Part shown: piece by piece, positions 13,432-25,616 of the stretch
Layout of the letters: each line of letters opens with the position of its first letter
Position numbering within the stretch: position 1 is the first letter of the stretch
Assembly: GCF_021018805.1 (NCBI RefSeq)
Contig: NC_086248.1
Coordinates: 22,762,922-22,826,921, forward strand
Reading direction: 5' to 3'
Length of the DNA: 64,000 bases
DNA from: Prinia subflava
Lineage: Eukaryota > Chordata > Aves > Passeriformes > Cisticolidae
Translations under genes and position numbers: made by a program
Notes under the pieces: generated by a model
What the model saw: the letters and a program-made list of their open reading frames with translations, nothing else
The model's database searches: none
Told to the model about the DNA's origin: nothing

Positions 13432-13463
13432 AGTATTATTAGTATTATTGAGTATTATTGAGT
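13432..13463. repeat. Short tandem repeat of a 10-base AT-rich unit
   Basis: Three adjoining, slightly variable copies of AGTATTATTG occur. The first copy ends in TATT without the final G, and a partial fourth copy follows. It is a short microsatellite-like array. Confidence 0.75.
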
Positions 13464-14995
13464 GCTGGCCTCTTCTGCCATTATTATTGGCTCTCTTCAA
13501 AGCAGTAGGTATATGGATTGTCTAGCAGGATGGTATCCACAAACATGCTAGTAAGCCTTAGTAGTGGATTCATTAGGGGAGAAATGGATATCCTCTTTTT
13601 GTGGCACTCAAGTGGACAAGGTGAACGACCAGGCTCCTATTTTTAGACTACTCTGATGCAGGCAAGCACTGGAGGGCACATATGTAAAGTACTGAAGTCC
13701 ATTTCCCTTCTTCACAACTTGTGCTAATAAGTGTTGGAAAGCAATAATAAAAATAGTTTAATATGCATTTATTTGGATGGAGGCAGATGGAAACTATATA
13801 GGGACTATCTGCTGAGGATCAGATAAAGAAAAAATAATATTAGAACAATGAAGGTAATGGGGGACATTATGGGGTTTTATGGATATCATAAATCTCATGT
13901 TCCTAGGGCTTGCAATATGTATGTAGATTACATACCTCAGTCTGGGATTTTAGAAGCAAGCTGATGTATCTTCTATGCTGGAATTAATATTAAATTTAAA
14001 ATAGCTAAATGCAGGTTCATTTATGTGAGTGTTTAAGTGTGTGATGTCTGTACAAAGATGTGTTAGTCTGTGGGGATACAGTCAATATTCCCAAAGTTTC
14101 TTAGAGAGCTGTTCAGCCAACCAAACCCTAGAGAAGGGATGCTGTTTAAAAACTACAGATACCTACTATAAATTAAGATATTGTAGAGTATATAAACAAA
14201 CAAATGGGGCTTCCAGATATGATACATATGTTGTAGGAATTACTCAGACTTACTGATATTCTACTGAGATCAAGTGGGACAGCCTGCACTGTCTGAAATG
14301 AGACCCAGTCTCCAGTTAATACAGCCAGTGAAGAACAGAGTGATTCAAACAGTAGGGCCTGATGCACTTGTTCCCATCTAGGGTACCTGTAGGTAGTGTC
14401 ATTTGGAATACCTTAAGGTATAATGCTTGTTTACTCAAATACAAGTCCAGATAGAAAGGTCTTCCCTAAGTCTTGAACTATATCTGCCATCTCCCTCTGG
14501 ATCTCCAGTAGCCCAGATGTCCTAAGTGGTTTGGTGTAACTGTATGCCAGCAAATGACCTGAGCCCATAATATTAATAACTTACAAAAATAAATGTATTG
14601 ATGTTTCATAGGTTATTTTAAAACATGTTTTGGCCATAATTTTAATAGGAGGTTATTCTATTTATGTGGTAAAAAGAGAAATACTTAATTTCCATCTGTG
14701 TCATGCACATTGACAACTACATGCACATACTAAAAATTTCCTGTCATCTTTTACCCTCCAGCTCTCATCTTCAATGACTGCAAAAAGTTCTGAGGCCTCA
14801 GTGTGAATGAAGCTCATATAAAGTACAGAATATTTTGCTAGTGCTATAGTGTTTTATGAGATGATAGCATTATTACTCTTATCCCAAAACAATAGTGTAT
14901 TCATTGTAGGGTGTCTCAGAACTGGAATGTCATAAAAATATATATCACCCTCCAACTTCCACATGACACCAGTAATTCCTAGTCTGGACTAGGAA

Positions 14996-15574
14996 TGTTT
15001 GCTAATTTCTAGACTGAGATACAATTAATTTTCTTCACAGTACCTAATATTGGCCTGTGTCTTAGGTTCGTGATGAAAACAGTGCTGATAACCCAGGGAT
15101 GTTTTCATTGTGGCTGAGCTTTTCTCACACAGAGCCAAGGCCTCTTCTGCTCCTTACCAACCCCACCAGTAAGGAGGATGAGGTGCACAAGGGAGGGGAC
15201 ACAACCAGGACAGCTGATCCTAAATGACCCAGAGCATATCACATATCATATGGCAGCATGTTTAACATATAAATCTGGGGGAGAAGATGGAAGTGGGTCA
15301 CATTTAGAGGGATGATGATCTGTCATCCCAAGTTACCATTGCACATGATGGGACCCTGCTTTCCTGGAGATGGCCAAACATCTACCTGACATGGGAGGTG
15401 ATGCATAAATTCCTTGGTTTGCTTTGCTTGAGTGTTTGGCTTTTTCTTTACCTATTGAACTGCCTTTATCTCAACCTGTGTTTTCTCAGTTTTACCTTTC
15501 TGATTCTCTCCCTGATTCTACTGGTGGGGAGAGTAAGTGACCACCTTGCCAGCTGAGGTTAAACCACAACTACA
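14996..15574 (+). mobile_element. Solo LTR of an avian endogenous retrovirus, + strand
   Basis: About 580 bases correspond along their whole length to an LTR family I know from neoavian genomes. The recognisable parts, in order, are the opening TG at 14,996, a stretch ending GAAAACAGTGCTGATAAC, a TATA-like box ATATAAA (15,267-15,273), a middle with GGACCCTGCTTTCCTGGAGA, a degenerate poly(A) signal TATTGAAC (15,453-15,460) before CTTTATCTCAACC, and the terminal GGTTAAACCACAAC with CA at 15,573-15,574. Direction is inferred from the order TATA box then poly(A) region. No internal retroviral sequence adjoins either side and no target-site duplication is apparent, so it is a solitary, mutated LTR. 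Most CpG sites have decayed, which suggests an old insertion. I do not assign a database family name. Confidence 0.85.
15267..15273 (+). promoter_or_regulatory. TATA-like box of the LTR
   Basis: ATATAAA sits near the middle of the LTR and marks the expected U3 promoter. Whether it still drives transcription is unknown; the surrounding LTR is heavily mutated. Confidence 0.45.
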
Positions 15575-18500
15575 GGTCAGAGGTTGATAGAGTGATCAGA
15601 TTCCTCCATTTTCAGACAATTTTTTTAGATGTCTGTTCTGGTGATTTATTTTCCCAGAAAGAATCACTGATGGTCGATTCTTAATTTTAATACCATTACA
15701 ATAGGTCTGATTTCCACGGTTGAAGAAAAATATTAAATCAAATTATTATTCATTGTTTTAAATTAATTTGATGGTTCTACCTTTTTGAAATAATTGTCTT
15801 TAATAAAGATACATTGCTTGCAAGAATACAATTTCATTCCTGTGCTCGTCTCCACAAAATGAGAATCAAAAAAGAGAAAATTCATCCTTCTTAATGAATG
15901 CAGTCTGTTTAGCTCTTCATAATTTCATAAGTGGTTAGCATGTAAAGAGTTTGAAAAGCTGTCAGATCCAAGGAAAGGACCGTGAACTTGACCTTGTAGT
16001 TATGATGCAAATTCTGACAGTGATTTGCTTCATGACCTTGCACAAGTCAGTCTGTTGAAGGCAGTGGGAGCAGCAACATTTCCTGGGATATGTACCTGCA
16101 TGAGCACACTAATTATATTCTGGGTAAAAGATGTTTTTAAAATGCTTAGATTTTAAATTCTAATGTTTAAATTTAAAAAATGTGTACATCTCTCTTATGC
16201 AGCCTCCTCTATTCCACTCCTCTTTCACATGTTGCTAGTGTCCATTGAAGAAATTTGTTACACAGCCCAGATAAAATCATGGTTGACCATGGCCTTTTCC
16301 CTACAGTGGATATAGTATCATATCCACAAAATGCTTTTATTCATACTTACTCTTTGTTCAACATTGGAATCAAATCTCTTGTTTGTAAAGTTCTAATGAT
16401 CCACCTCATCAGCACAGTATATGATTGTCATAGTTCAGGATTTCTCTGTGTGTGTGTGCAACTATAAACAGCATATGAGCCACTAGTAGGTTACAATAAT
16501 TTGATACTAATTCAATACTGATATTAATATAATTCATGTTAGGATATTAAGGGGGTGTTGGTTTGTTTTTTCAAAAGATGTGCTAAAGATTATGCATATG
16601 GGTCACAAAACTTCCTATTATAAGCAAAAACTTGCCAAGTCAAAGAAATTTAAATAGAGATTCCAAATTATGACCTTTTTCATATTTCAAAGAAAGAAAG
16701 TATTTCAATTTATTTCTTTTTATCCTTTTGGACCTCTTAATATTTGCACAGCATTAATGTAAGGGAAATAGTTTTCAATAACTAAAAGTTCTTATTCTAT
16801 TATCCTGTCTTTTCTTTATTCCATTCCATGTTAATATATTTGAGAATTGGCTCTCACAACCGCAAATAACCTTCTTGCTTTTATTGTAGCAATATAGACA
16901 CCCTACTTACAAATCAAAGAAAGTTTATTTTATTTATGAGTTACATAGAAGAAAATGAACAACATCCTAGAAACTCAAATGTTTTATGTCTGTAGTCCAA
17001 CAAATTTGTGTCTCTTAGAAGAACATTTTTTTTATTTCTCTTGGAGTTTTTGCCCCCTAAGAGGTATATCTGCCCAATATGGATTACCCACTGTAAAGCT
17101 TATTGAATTTTTGTTACTTCTCCATGTACCTTTATTCACACAGTGGTGTTAAATCACACTAAATGAACATGTAAAGCAATTACCTTCCTATTGAACATTT
17201 TCTATACACGTATGCTGAATTTTATCCCAGATAACTGTATAATGTACTTTCATTAGGATATTTTTTTATCCTTTTACTCAGTATATTTAACTTTTCCTTC
17301 CCCTCAAAAAATCTTAAAAAGTCCAACAACAAAAATGTGAGAGAAAATAGAGGTAAACCGTTAACAGACTGAACACAGGTGTTCAGATACTTGACACTTT
17401 TGTCATTACCTGCTTCACTTATTCAATAGATGTGTCTTGCAACCACTAGGACTCCTATTTCACACCATAGAGAATCTGAAGGCTTAATATTTTAAGAGAC
17501 TATTAGACTCCTCATTGCCAATTTTGATACTCAAGCACAAAATTTTCTTATGATTGAGACTGTTAAATCCCTTTTGAAAACCTATCTGTATTTTTTTGTC
17601 ATTTTTTGAAATAAGTTTTTAAAGGCCAAACTGCTTGGAGACTGAACCATAGAGCATCCCTGAGCAGTGCATTATTCCTTAACCAGCTTGCCTTCAAGTG
17701 AGATGTGGCAAGTGTTCCTAGAGCATCCCTGTCACAGTCTCATACAATAAGATGTGAGGACTTACATACAAAAAGGTATCTCATTATAGCAAATGGTCCA
17801 AAATGAGGATATTCAGCTGAAGAGACAAAGACCTGCAGTCAGATCTTTGATTTTCTGAGTCTGGAGTAGCATCCTGAATTCAGATCTCCCTCAAGAGTTC
17901 CTTTGCCATCCCAGAGACTGTGTCCTGCTGTGGGTTCTGCTGCTGCAGCCACTTCTGTTTTGTATGAACTTAGTGTAGGGCACAAGGCCTGGAACTTGTT
18001 TCACACAGTAATTGTGAACAGGGCTGTCCATTTTGGACGAGGAGATTTTACCATTATGCATATGATGTGATCTGGGCCATGTCATTTCCCCTCGTGTCAT
18101 TGTAGTGTACAGATTTAATTATGACAAGTAGCACTGGAGTAGAATTGCTTTCCTTAATTTCAGTGGTATGCCAGAAGTGCATATTACAAATGGATAAAAT
18201 AAAAACAAACATCCAACACTGGTAACTTAATTTGGGCTTACAAAACCAATAAATAGAACTATAAAACCATTTCTTAATGTAAAAAGTAGACTTCAAAGAG
18301 AAATCACGTGAGGAAGGCATTGACTAAGAGGACTTGCAGATTGTTTTTAACCATGCCACTGACCTTCTGTCAGACTTCTGGCAAACCAATTATTCTTCCT
18401 GAAAAAATAACACAATTAGGAGCAGTAGAACAATTTCAGTTAAATATCAGAGCTGAATTTCTGTGGAAATTGCATGCTTTACAAGAATTTTTACCTTTCT

Positions 18501-20198
18501 TCTCCTCATTGTCCCCAGTTCCAGTCTACAAAACTGTTGCATGAATGTTGTGCAGACATCAATTATTATGGTGATAAACAGTATAAAAAGGCAATAAAGA
18601 AAATATTTTAAAAACATGCTCCAACCAAGAAGCTAGAGATAAAAAAACAATGTCACTAATCATTTGCTGCATTAGGCTGTCCTGTCATGTCAGCCATCAT
18701 TTCTAGCAACACAGAAAGGGGTGAAAAAACCCCATATACGGGGAATGCAATAGATCCCCTTGTCCTCTCATTAGCTATCCATATAATGTGAAAAATGTGA
18801 ATGAACTAACATGACTAATAAAACAAATTGACTTCAATATTAAGTGCAGCAAAACAGATGGGATATTCCAATACAACAAAGAACTGCAGAATAAAGTGGG
18901 AGGGTGGAATACTTAAATTCCATGAAGTTTAAAACAATAAACACATTTTCTCAAAACTTTTATTTCAATGAAAGGTATTGGTTTCTGGTTTGATCTCAAA
19001 TAAACTTTCACAAATCAGAAACCTCAGGAAGATGAATTGCGATTTTTAGATTTTAAAAACGCATAATGAATCAAGTTTGTTTAAAATCCTATTAAACTCT
19101 AAAACAGGCCTATTCTAAAACTGAAAAGAAGAAAATCCACACAGAAGCATATTCTTCTGTGCCAACTGTGGGTGCGCATTGCTCATATTTCTCCAATTCA
19201 CATATTTTATCATTGAATAGCCTATAACTGAAAACCTTTTATGTTTGTAGTCTCACAGAGTAATAATACTTTAATTATAAATATACTGAAAGAGAATGGA
19301 AGTTGGGTGTGACTAAATGGCTTGCAGATGTTCACTCAGACTGAAGTCAGGTGCTTAGCAGGAAATTGAATCCTAGTATTGAAATTTCCAAGGTAATGCC
19401 TACTCTAATACTGGGTTCCCTAATTCTGGAGCTATCCTTCCTTATTGCATGCAAGAAGGGGATCAGCATGCCTGCCTTTTTTCTTTTGCATTTCAAGGAA
19501 GATCAGTTCTCTGCCTTTCCTCAAAAAGATGTGAATACAGATCTCATCAATTCTACATTGCATATTTTACGCTATGAAAGGCAAACACAATGACTACAGA
19601 CCTCATTTCATTTATTCTAGGAGATATATATTTCATACCATGGGTAAAAGATTTTCCTAATGGAGAATTAAAAATATGCATTTTCCCACCCTACCACTGT
19701 CCCAGTGCACAGCAACCCGTCTCAAGTAGCTTTTACAGTAATGGAATTGTGCTGTCATTCAGGGAAGTTGCATTCTGTGTTCTGCTAAATGATATTAAAC
19801 TAGTGAGGAACCCTTACACAACTGCACTATTGTCTTAATCAAAGCACATTAGGAAGATACTGAGGAGAAGAAGAAATTTAACAAGAGGTTGTCATTGTTG
19901 TTCTCCTTAGTAGACAGAAAACCCTGGAAAGAAGTCATTACACTGGGAGAGGGGAGGTAGTTTGGAAATCTGTATACTTCTTCAGTATCAGTGATTTCTG
20001 CTCTGAAGTCAATGAAGGTGTTGAAAGTGTTCATGTGGGTTTGCAGACTAGATATGAGATTGCCACATAACAATAACCTTCTGCTTTGCAAATTAAGAAG
20101 ATAAAGTTAGCCTGATTTTACTGTTTATCACTCTTCACTGTTCAAATCTATGTTCTAGAAATTGGTTACATTTTAAATTAAATGGGTTTTTTCAGGGT
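15575..20198. other. Non-coding AT-rich DNA, no gene recognised
   Basis: This stretch lies between an LTR and a CR1 fragment. It contains a short (TG)n run at 16,447-16,458 and otherwise AT-rich sequence without recognisable repeats. Open frames do not exceed 88 codons and match nothing I know. Confidence 0.65.
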
Positions 20199-20333
20199 GG
20201 CTGGAGATATCCTTAAGAGATATTCAGAAGCTGTTTGCACATGGTCCTGGGCAGCTGGCTGTAGGTGGCCCTGCTGCAGCAAGGAATTCAATGAAATAGG
20301 CACTTTCCAACCTTAACCATCCTGTGATTCTCT
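20199..20333 (+). mobile_element. CR1 LINE 3'-end fragment, + strand
   Basis: The order of phrases CTGGAGATAT, CCTGGGCAGCTGGCTGTAGGTG, CCCTGCTGCAGCA, TTTCCAACCTTAACCAT and CTGTGATTC is that of the last 130 bases or so of a CR1 element, including the typical end GATTCT repeats. It is 5'-truncated, as most CR1 insertions are, and has diverged substantially. It lies only 190 bases before the LTR at 20,522. Confidence 0.9.
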
Positions 20334-20699
20334 TTATTACCAGAATAATTCTTAATCATGTCTGTTTATATTATTCATTCACGAAAGATTATGCATTCTT
20401 TGAGTCTTCAGCCACATGAAAATGTGAGCCTCAAAAATAGAAAATATACAATATTTCTATGAAAGCATTCAGCTGAGAGGGACTTCTGCTTGCTACTTAA
20501 ATAAAATGAAGAAATACTGTTTGTGGTAAGTTGACCTTGGCTATCTGCAAAGTGCATATGAACCTTCTCTGTAACTTCACCCCCTCAACAGGATGGAGTG
20601 AGAAAAATACAAGAAAAAGCTCCTGGGTCAAGATAAGGACAGGGTGATCACTCAGCAATTACCACCACAGGCAAAAAGGAACTAGCTTAGGGAAATTAT

Positions 20700-20705
20700 T
20701 TTATT
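20700..20705 (-). terminator. AATAAA poly(A) signal of the LTR
   Basis: The hexamer AATAAA on the - strand lies about 180 bases before the LTR's 3' terminus, in the place expected for the R/U5 boundary signal of this LTR family. This is established only by position and motif. Confidence 0.5.
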
Positions 20706-20919
20706 AGCAAATGAACAGAACAGGTTAATGAGAAATAAGAAAAAACTACAAACCAGCTTCCCCTTATTCCTCCCTTCTTTCCAGGCTCAACTTCACCCCC
20801 AATTTCTCTACCTCTGGCACCTGAGTGGTATGAGGAAGATGACAAATTGGGATTGTTGTCAGTTCCTCACATGTCCTCTCTGCCCCTACTTCCTCACATT
20901 CTTCCTCTGATGATTCCCT

Positions 20920-21200
20920 TCCATGGGGTACAGTCCTTCAGGAGCAGACTGCTCCAGCATGGGTCACCCATGGAGTCACAGGTCCTGCCAGCAAAACTGC
21001 TCCATCATGGGTTTCCCTCTCCATGGGGCCACGTCCTGCCAGAAGCCTGCTCAAGTATGGGTTTCCCATGGGGTCACAGCCTCATTCAGACATTTACCTG
21101 CTGTGGGCTGGGGCTGGATGTCTGATCCACTATAGACCTCCGTGAGTTGTGGGGGACAGCTGCCTCACTGTGGTCTTCACCATGGGCTGCAGGGGAAACT
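20920..21200. repeat. Degenerate tandem units inside the LTR
   Basis: Units combining a CTGCTCCAGCATGGGTC-like part with CCATGGGG and a following TCCTGCCAG occur at intervals of about 40-65 bases (for example near 20,950, 21,000 and 21,050, with related words near 21,180-21,210). They are diverged copies of an internal repeat that belongs to the LTR family rather than a separate satellite. Confidence 0.6.
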
Positions 21201-23796
21201 GCTCTGGTGCCTGGAGCACCTCTTCTCTTTGCTTCTTCAATGACCTTGGTGTCAGATTTTTCTGTCACCTATGCTCACTCCTCTTTCCTAACTGCTGTTG
21301 CACCTGGGTTTTTTTCTCCTTCTTAAGTATATTATCACAAAAGTGCCACTATTGTCACTGATGACTCGGGTTTGACCAGTAGTAGATCTGTCCACAGAAA
21401 GGGGTGTGACAGCCCCTCTACTATCTAAAACTTACCATATAAACCCAATACAACACTGAAAATTAAATTCAATTAACAGGTTACGAAAACTATGCAAAAA
21501 AACCTGTCCTTCAAAGTATAAAGCCAGCCTAGCAGCTGCCCATAAGGACAGGAAAATTAGGCATGAAAGATGTCTAATCAACAGACATCAACAGACAAAG
21601 GTGTCCCATAAGCTGAGGTCATATGAAGTAAGTCATATGAAAATAAAACTGAAGAATACTGAGCATACTAACACCATACATAGAAAGACACATTTAGATA
21701 TATAAGTAAAATGATCCAGGAAGCCAAAACTTTGTAGAATACAGAATACATATACATTTAGTAATATTTTTGAAATTGGCCTGCAGATGATTGACAGCCA
21801 TCATATAGACTTAAAAGGCAGTATATAGATGCACGTGTTGTAAACAGAGTAACAGAGAAAAATTATTTGTATTATTAGTAATTTCATTTGAACCACTCTC
21901 TAAGGTCATGTGGAATAATCTGTAATAGATTTATAGTGCAGTTACTTCCAACATTTGTCAGGGAGAAATATAGAGTATGAACTTTCACAGTTTGAAAAAC
22001 ATTCAGAATAGAAATACATTTTTCTGGCTAAGTTGTTTCTCTTTATTTTTTTTTTTTTTCTTTTTAGAAAGCAAATTTCAAAGTGAACAAGTTCCCATTT
22101 ACTGTGTAACCACTGTAGCAGCTTTTCATTCCATTCTTCACCGGCAGTGCTATTGTTATAAAGAAGTGAGATGGAAAAACACTCTTAAAACTTCATTTTT
22201 TGCTCTTAAGACTTTCTATTGCTTGAAATGTAAATCCCTGTCCAAGCCAAGTTCTAAAAACTAATGTTAAGTAGGATAGACCTCCTAGATACTGAGTACA
22301 GGAAATCCAAAATAGATTTTGCGTTCCAGGAATGAGTCTATCTCTTTTATTCTATCTAATATATTTCAGGATACTTTCTGTTTTGCAATCTTTCTGTAAC
22401 AGCAAAATCCATTCTATTCCACTCTGCAGGTCTAAAGTAGCTAGAGTTTTTCCCATATACTACCTTCTATAAATCTCAGCAGGAAAGATCAAGTGGATTA
22501 ATTCAATCTAATGGAAATAAAATGACATCTTTCATGCTACAGATACATTTTGAGACTTGTCACAGTTGGTCATGAAAGGTAATGCCAAGATTAATACAAT
22601 GGGATGCCATATGAGGTGCATTCTGAAAAGGAAGTTCACCTTCTGCTCAATGCATCTTTAACAGTATGCATTCAAGGAAATTTTTTAAACCTCTGCCTTA
22701 TGAATGCAGAGTTTCTTTTAGCTGGACCAGCTTAGGACTTTTCTCTGTGCTGTGTACTGGGCTGCATGATGTAACCTGCATAACGTTGTCTGGAGGACAA
22801 TTGTGTGACTTGTACCACAATGGGTCATAGTATGCAATTGAATTGTTGAGCCTACTTAAAAAGATACATGGGGAGTGTCTTATCTGGGTTTATCTTAGTT
22901 AACCTCATATGCTAGATAAAATTTTAGAGTAATGCAAGTAAACTGAAACCTAAAGGCCCTTTATAAACTGCATTTTAGTGCTTGTGGAGCATGTTTCAAA
23001 AGCCCAGGGTAGTCCTTGGGCTATATCACTTTTCCTAAACTTTGCTTTCAGCCTGTCTGTTTTCTGAAGTCATTTCCATCAGGATATTCAGATTACACAG
23101 CATTAATCCACAAATGTCATTTAGCATTAAACCCTACCCTAGTAAACCAGTAATTAAGAAAGATGACACTATTTTGTCTTTCTTGGGTTTGTCTGCAACA
23201 AAAATGAGTGTTGACTAATAGTTACCACTACCTGCTCAATAAGAAAGATTTCAATTATTTGATTAAAAATCACCTATTCAGAAGATTAATTTAAATTTAG
23301 GTGGAGAAAAGAGACTCTACATTGAAAAGTACAAACCCACAATTATTAAAACCTTCTTTTACTGATGGTGAAGTATATAGTGCAGCAGCTGTGTGTGTAA
23401 TTTACTGAGTTCCTTTGTCTTTTAGATACTTTATCATGGCTTGCAATTTTGTATTAAACTGCAAAACCGTGTGGGTACCTGAATCATTTGATCTTTAAAT
23501 ACTCTTCAAATGCTTTTTGTATTTGGGAAAATAGTATACTATAATACAGTTTTTTCTGGAAGAGGAAAAGCTATGATTCAAGCCACTTTATGTCCCTGTT
23601 TGTATTTCACGGAAAAACCAAGAAATTTCACAAAAATTACACCTATTTGCGAATAGTTTTGATCTTTTTAATTCTTTCTGAGTGAACATTTACAGTCTTA
23701 CTGTTCTCAACTAGGCTCCAGTTTCAATGCAGCAGCCATAATAACTGTGGGAGTATTTATGTCATACTAACAAGCAAAGCCCTAATGTAATTCAGT

Positions 23797-23886
23797 TAAA
23801 AAAACCCCAAACAAACAAAAAAACCCACCCCAAAACATCCCCTCCCCCCAAAAAAACCAAACCAAACCAAACCCCAAAAAAGCCCC
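23797..23886. repeat. A/C-rich low-complexity tract
   Basis: Runs of A and C with CCAAA units and several blocks of four to six C. The - strand therefore has four or more G runs (complement of about 23,828-23,885) and could in principle fold as a G-quadruplex with long T-rich loops. This is the same type of tract as at 3,281-3,388. Confidence 0.8.
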
Positions 23887-25550
23887 ATATGTAAATATAG
23901 TTCAGAAGTTTGTGACTAGCTGTTGGTTGAACTGCCCTCAAACAACTCATGTATGTGAAGGTGCACCAGTAAATGGGAAATACTTGGGCCCTTCTTGGTT
24001 TGTTCCCGTTAACAGGCAAGAACAGTGACAAGAGTCACATATTTTGTGGGGGTCATTTCCATCCTGGAATGCACATTATTGTTCTTTCTCTCCAGCCTTT
24101 GGAGCAAAGTAAGTGTTTCTTTGCCTACGGTACAGTCACCTCTTCTTTCCATCTCAGCCCATCCTCCCAATTGTTCCCTGTGCCTGAATAACACAAGGTT
24201 GCTTTTGCTCCCTTCTAATTGTCTCTTGGTTGTCTGATTGCTTGTTGGCCTCAGACAGATCTACCACACACATGTGGAAGTCTCATGTACTGAGAATGAA
24301 CAATGGCCTGTGGTGGCCAACTACAAACTAAGTGGAGCTATGCAGAAAAGAATAACTGGTTTCCATGCTGAAATTTGCGGGGATGACAATCCAGGAATGA
24401 TATGATCAAGAGGCACAGTGAACATGGAAAGATCACTCAACAGAAGATGTTCATACTGGAAGGTACATGAATCCTAAGCTTGTATCAGTAAATCAGTTGC
24501 TAACTTAGTGGTGTTAGGGCTCAGGGTATGGGCATGAGCTCTTGTATCTCACGTTGCAGTGTTAGCAGAGTTTCTGGCATAGTTCTGGCTTAGGCCAAAT
24601 TGCTTTTTAGGCAGATTACACCTTGTGCTTACCCACGGAATGTTAGGGAATAAGCATCATTCCTAGCTGGTAGTTTGGATACTGGTTAGAGAGCTTACTG
24701 AATGGATATCATCTGTATCAAAAAGCAGTGACAAACCAATTTTATTTACAGGTACAGGTGTAGCTTTGAGTCCCAGTGGAGGCCAGGTCCAATGCAATAA
24801 GCTGGCAGCTGTCCTGCCCTCCAAGCAAAAGATACACAAGCAGATTTGTGTTTACCACCATCCCTGCTTGTACAACCCAGCATGGGTTAAGGGTCTAAGG
24901 AGGTATTAGGCTGCTCCTGAACAAAACATTTTTAATTTCTTCTCCACCTTGCATAAATGAATTGTAAATCCCATCTTTGTCATTTTTAGTGAGGTCTGTG
25001 ATTGACCTTATGATTGATAGTAGTGATTAGCATTTTCTGACATAACCATACATTAAATCTTGGGCAAATTATGCAAGCCACATAACCTCAATCCTATTTA
25101 GTCTGAAATGTAACTAAATTTTTCTGGTTTGGAGACTGTTTCCTCATTTGCTATAAAACATATAAGTCTTTCTTTTCTGATGCCTTCCTAATCCTTAGGT
25201 GTAAAGTTTAGCAAAAATTTTATGTTCTTCAGTATATAATTTGCACAATATAATTTAAATACACCATGCCCTTGGGAGAATCATTTTACACTCATTTTTT
25301 TCCAAATGAGTTCCAAAAAAATCAGTATTATATGAAAAAAAACCCTCAATTCAAACATTTATTTCTGCAAATACTGTAACAAACAGTAAATAAGATACTC
25401 ATAAGTCTTTTGGTTTTTTTAATCCATCCTTTAAATATCCCCTGCTGGCCGTTTTCATGGCTACCAAGGACATGATATGCTCACTCTAGTTATCAAAAAG
25501 CAAGAAGTCTAAATCAGGTTTTGACCATCCATAATCAGTGGAGAAAGACA

Positions 25551-25616
25551 GGCAGCTCCAGAGGGTGATTCATTCTCTCCTAAAATAAAGGGGGTGAATC
25601 ACCCTCTGGAACTGCC
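25551..25616. other. 66-base near-perfect hairpin (inverted repeat)
   Basis: The left arm GGCAGCTCCAGAGGGTGATT plus CA (25,551-25,572) is complementary to the right arm 25,595-25,616 at 21 of 22 positions. The single exception is C opposite A on the + strand, which becomes a permitted U-G pair if the - strand is transcribed. On the + strand six further inner bases (25,573-25,578 with 25,589-25,594) can pair with wobbles, giving a stem of about 28 bp and a loop of about 10. Size and regularity resemble a microRNA precursor. A palindromic transposon remnant is equally possible. I know no named miRNA or repeat with this sequence. No flanking terminal repeats or target-site duplications are evident. 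Confidence 0.8.

Larger units (their letters stand above)
6313..14995. other. Non-coding DNA, no gene recognised
   Basis: No gene is supported here. All open frames are under 100 codons and unrecognised. Two parts (about 9,340-9,960 and 11,400-12,060) have one strand noticeably rich in C and T, but carry no repeat family I can name. There is an A/C tract at 11,064-11,150 and a short tandem repeat at 13,432-13,463. No retroviral internal sequence follows the LTR that ends near 6,312. Confidence 0.65.
20522..21452 (-). mobile_element. Solo LTR of an avian endogenous retrovirus, - strand
   Basis: About 930 bases match a long avian LTR family I recognise, reading on the - strand. On that strand the parts in order are the end near 21,452, a TATA-like region (21,322-21,334), a GC-richer block with repeated CTGCTCC...CATGGG units (about 20,920-21,200), an AATAAA signal (complement of 20,700-20,705), and the terminus near 20,522, which reads GTCAACTTACCACA. 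On the + strand this begins TGTGGTAAGTTGACC. No gag, pol or env sequence is attached. ACTG occurs at both flanks (20,516-20,519 and 21,455-21,458), but four bases a few nucleotides off the ends are weak evidence for a target-site duplication. A 60-codon open frame on the - strand (21,268-21,086) lies between the TATA-like region and the poly(A) signal. I do not recognise it and doubt that it is a protein. Confidence 0.82.
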
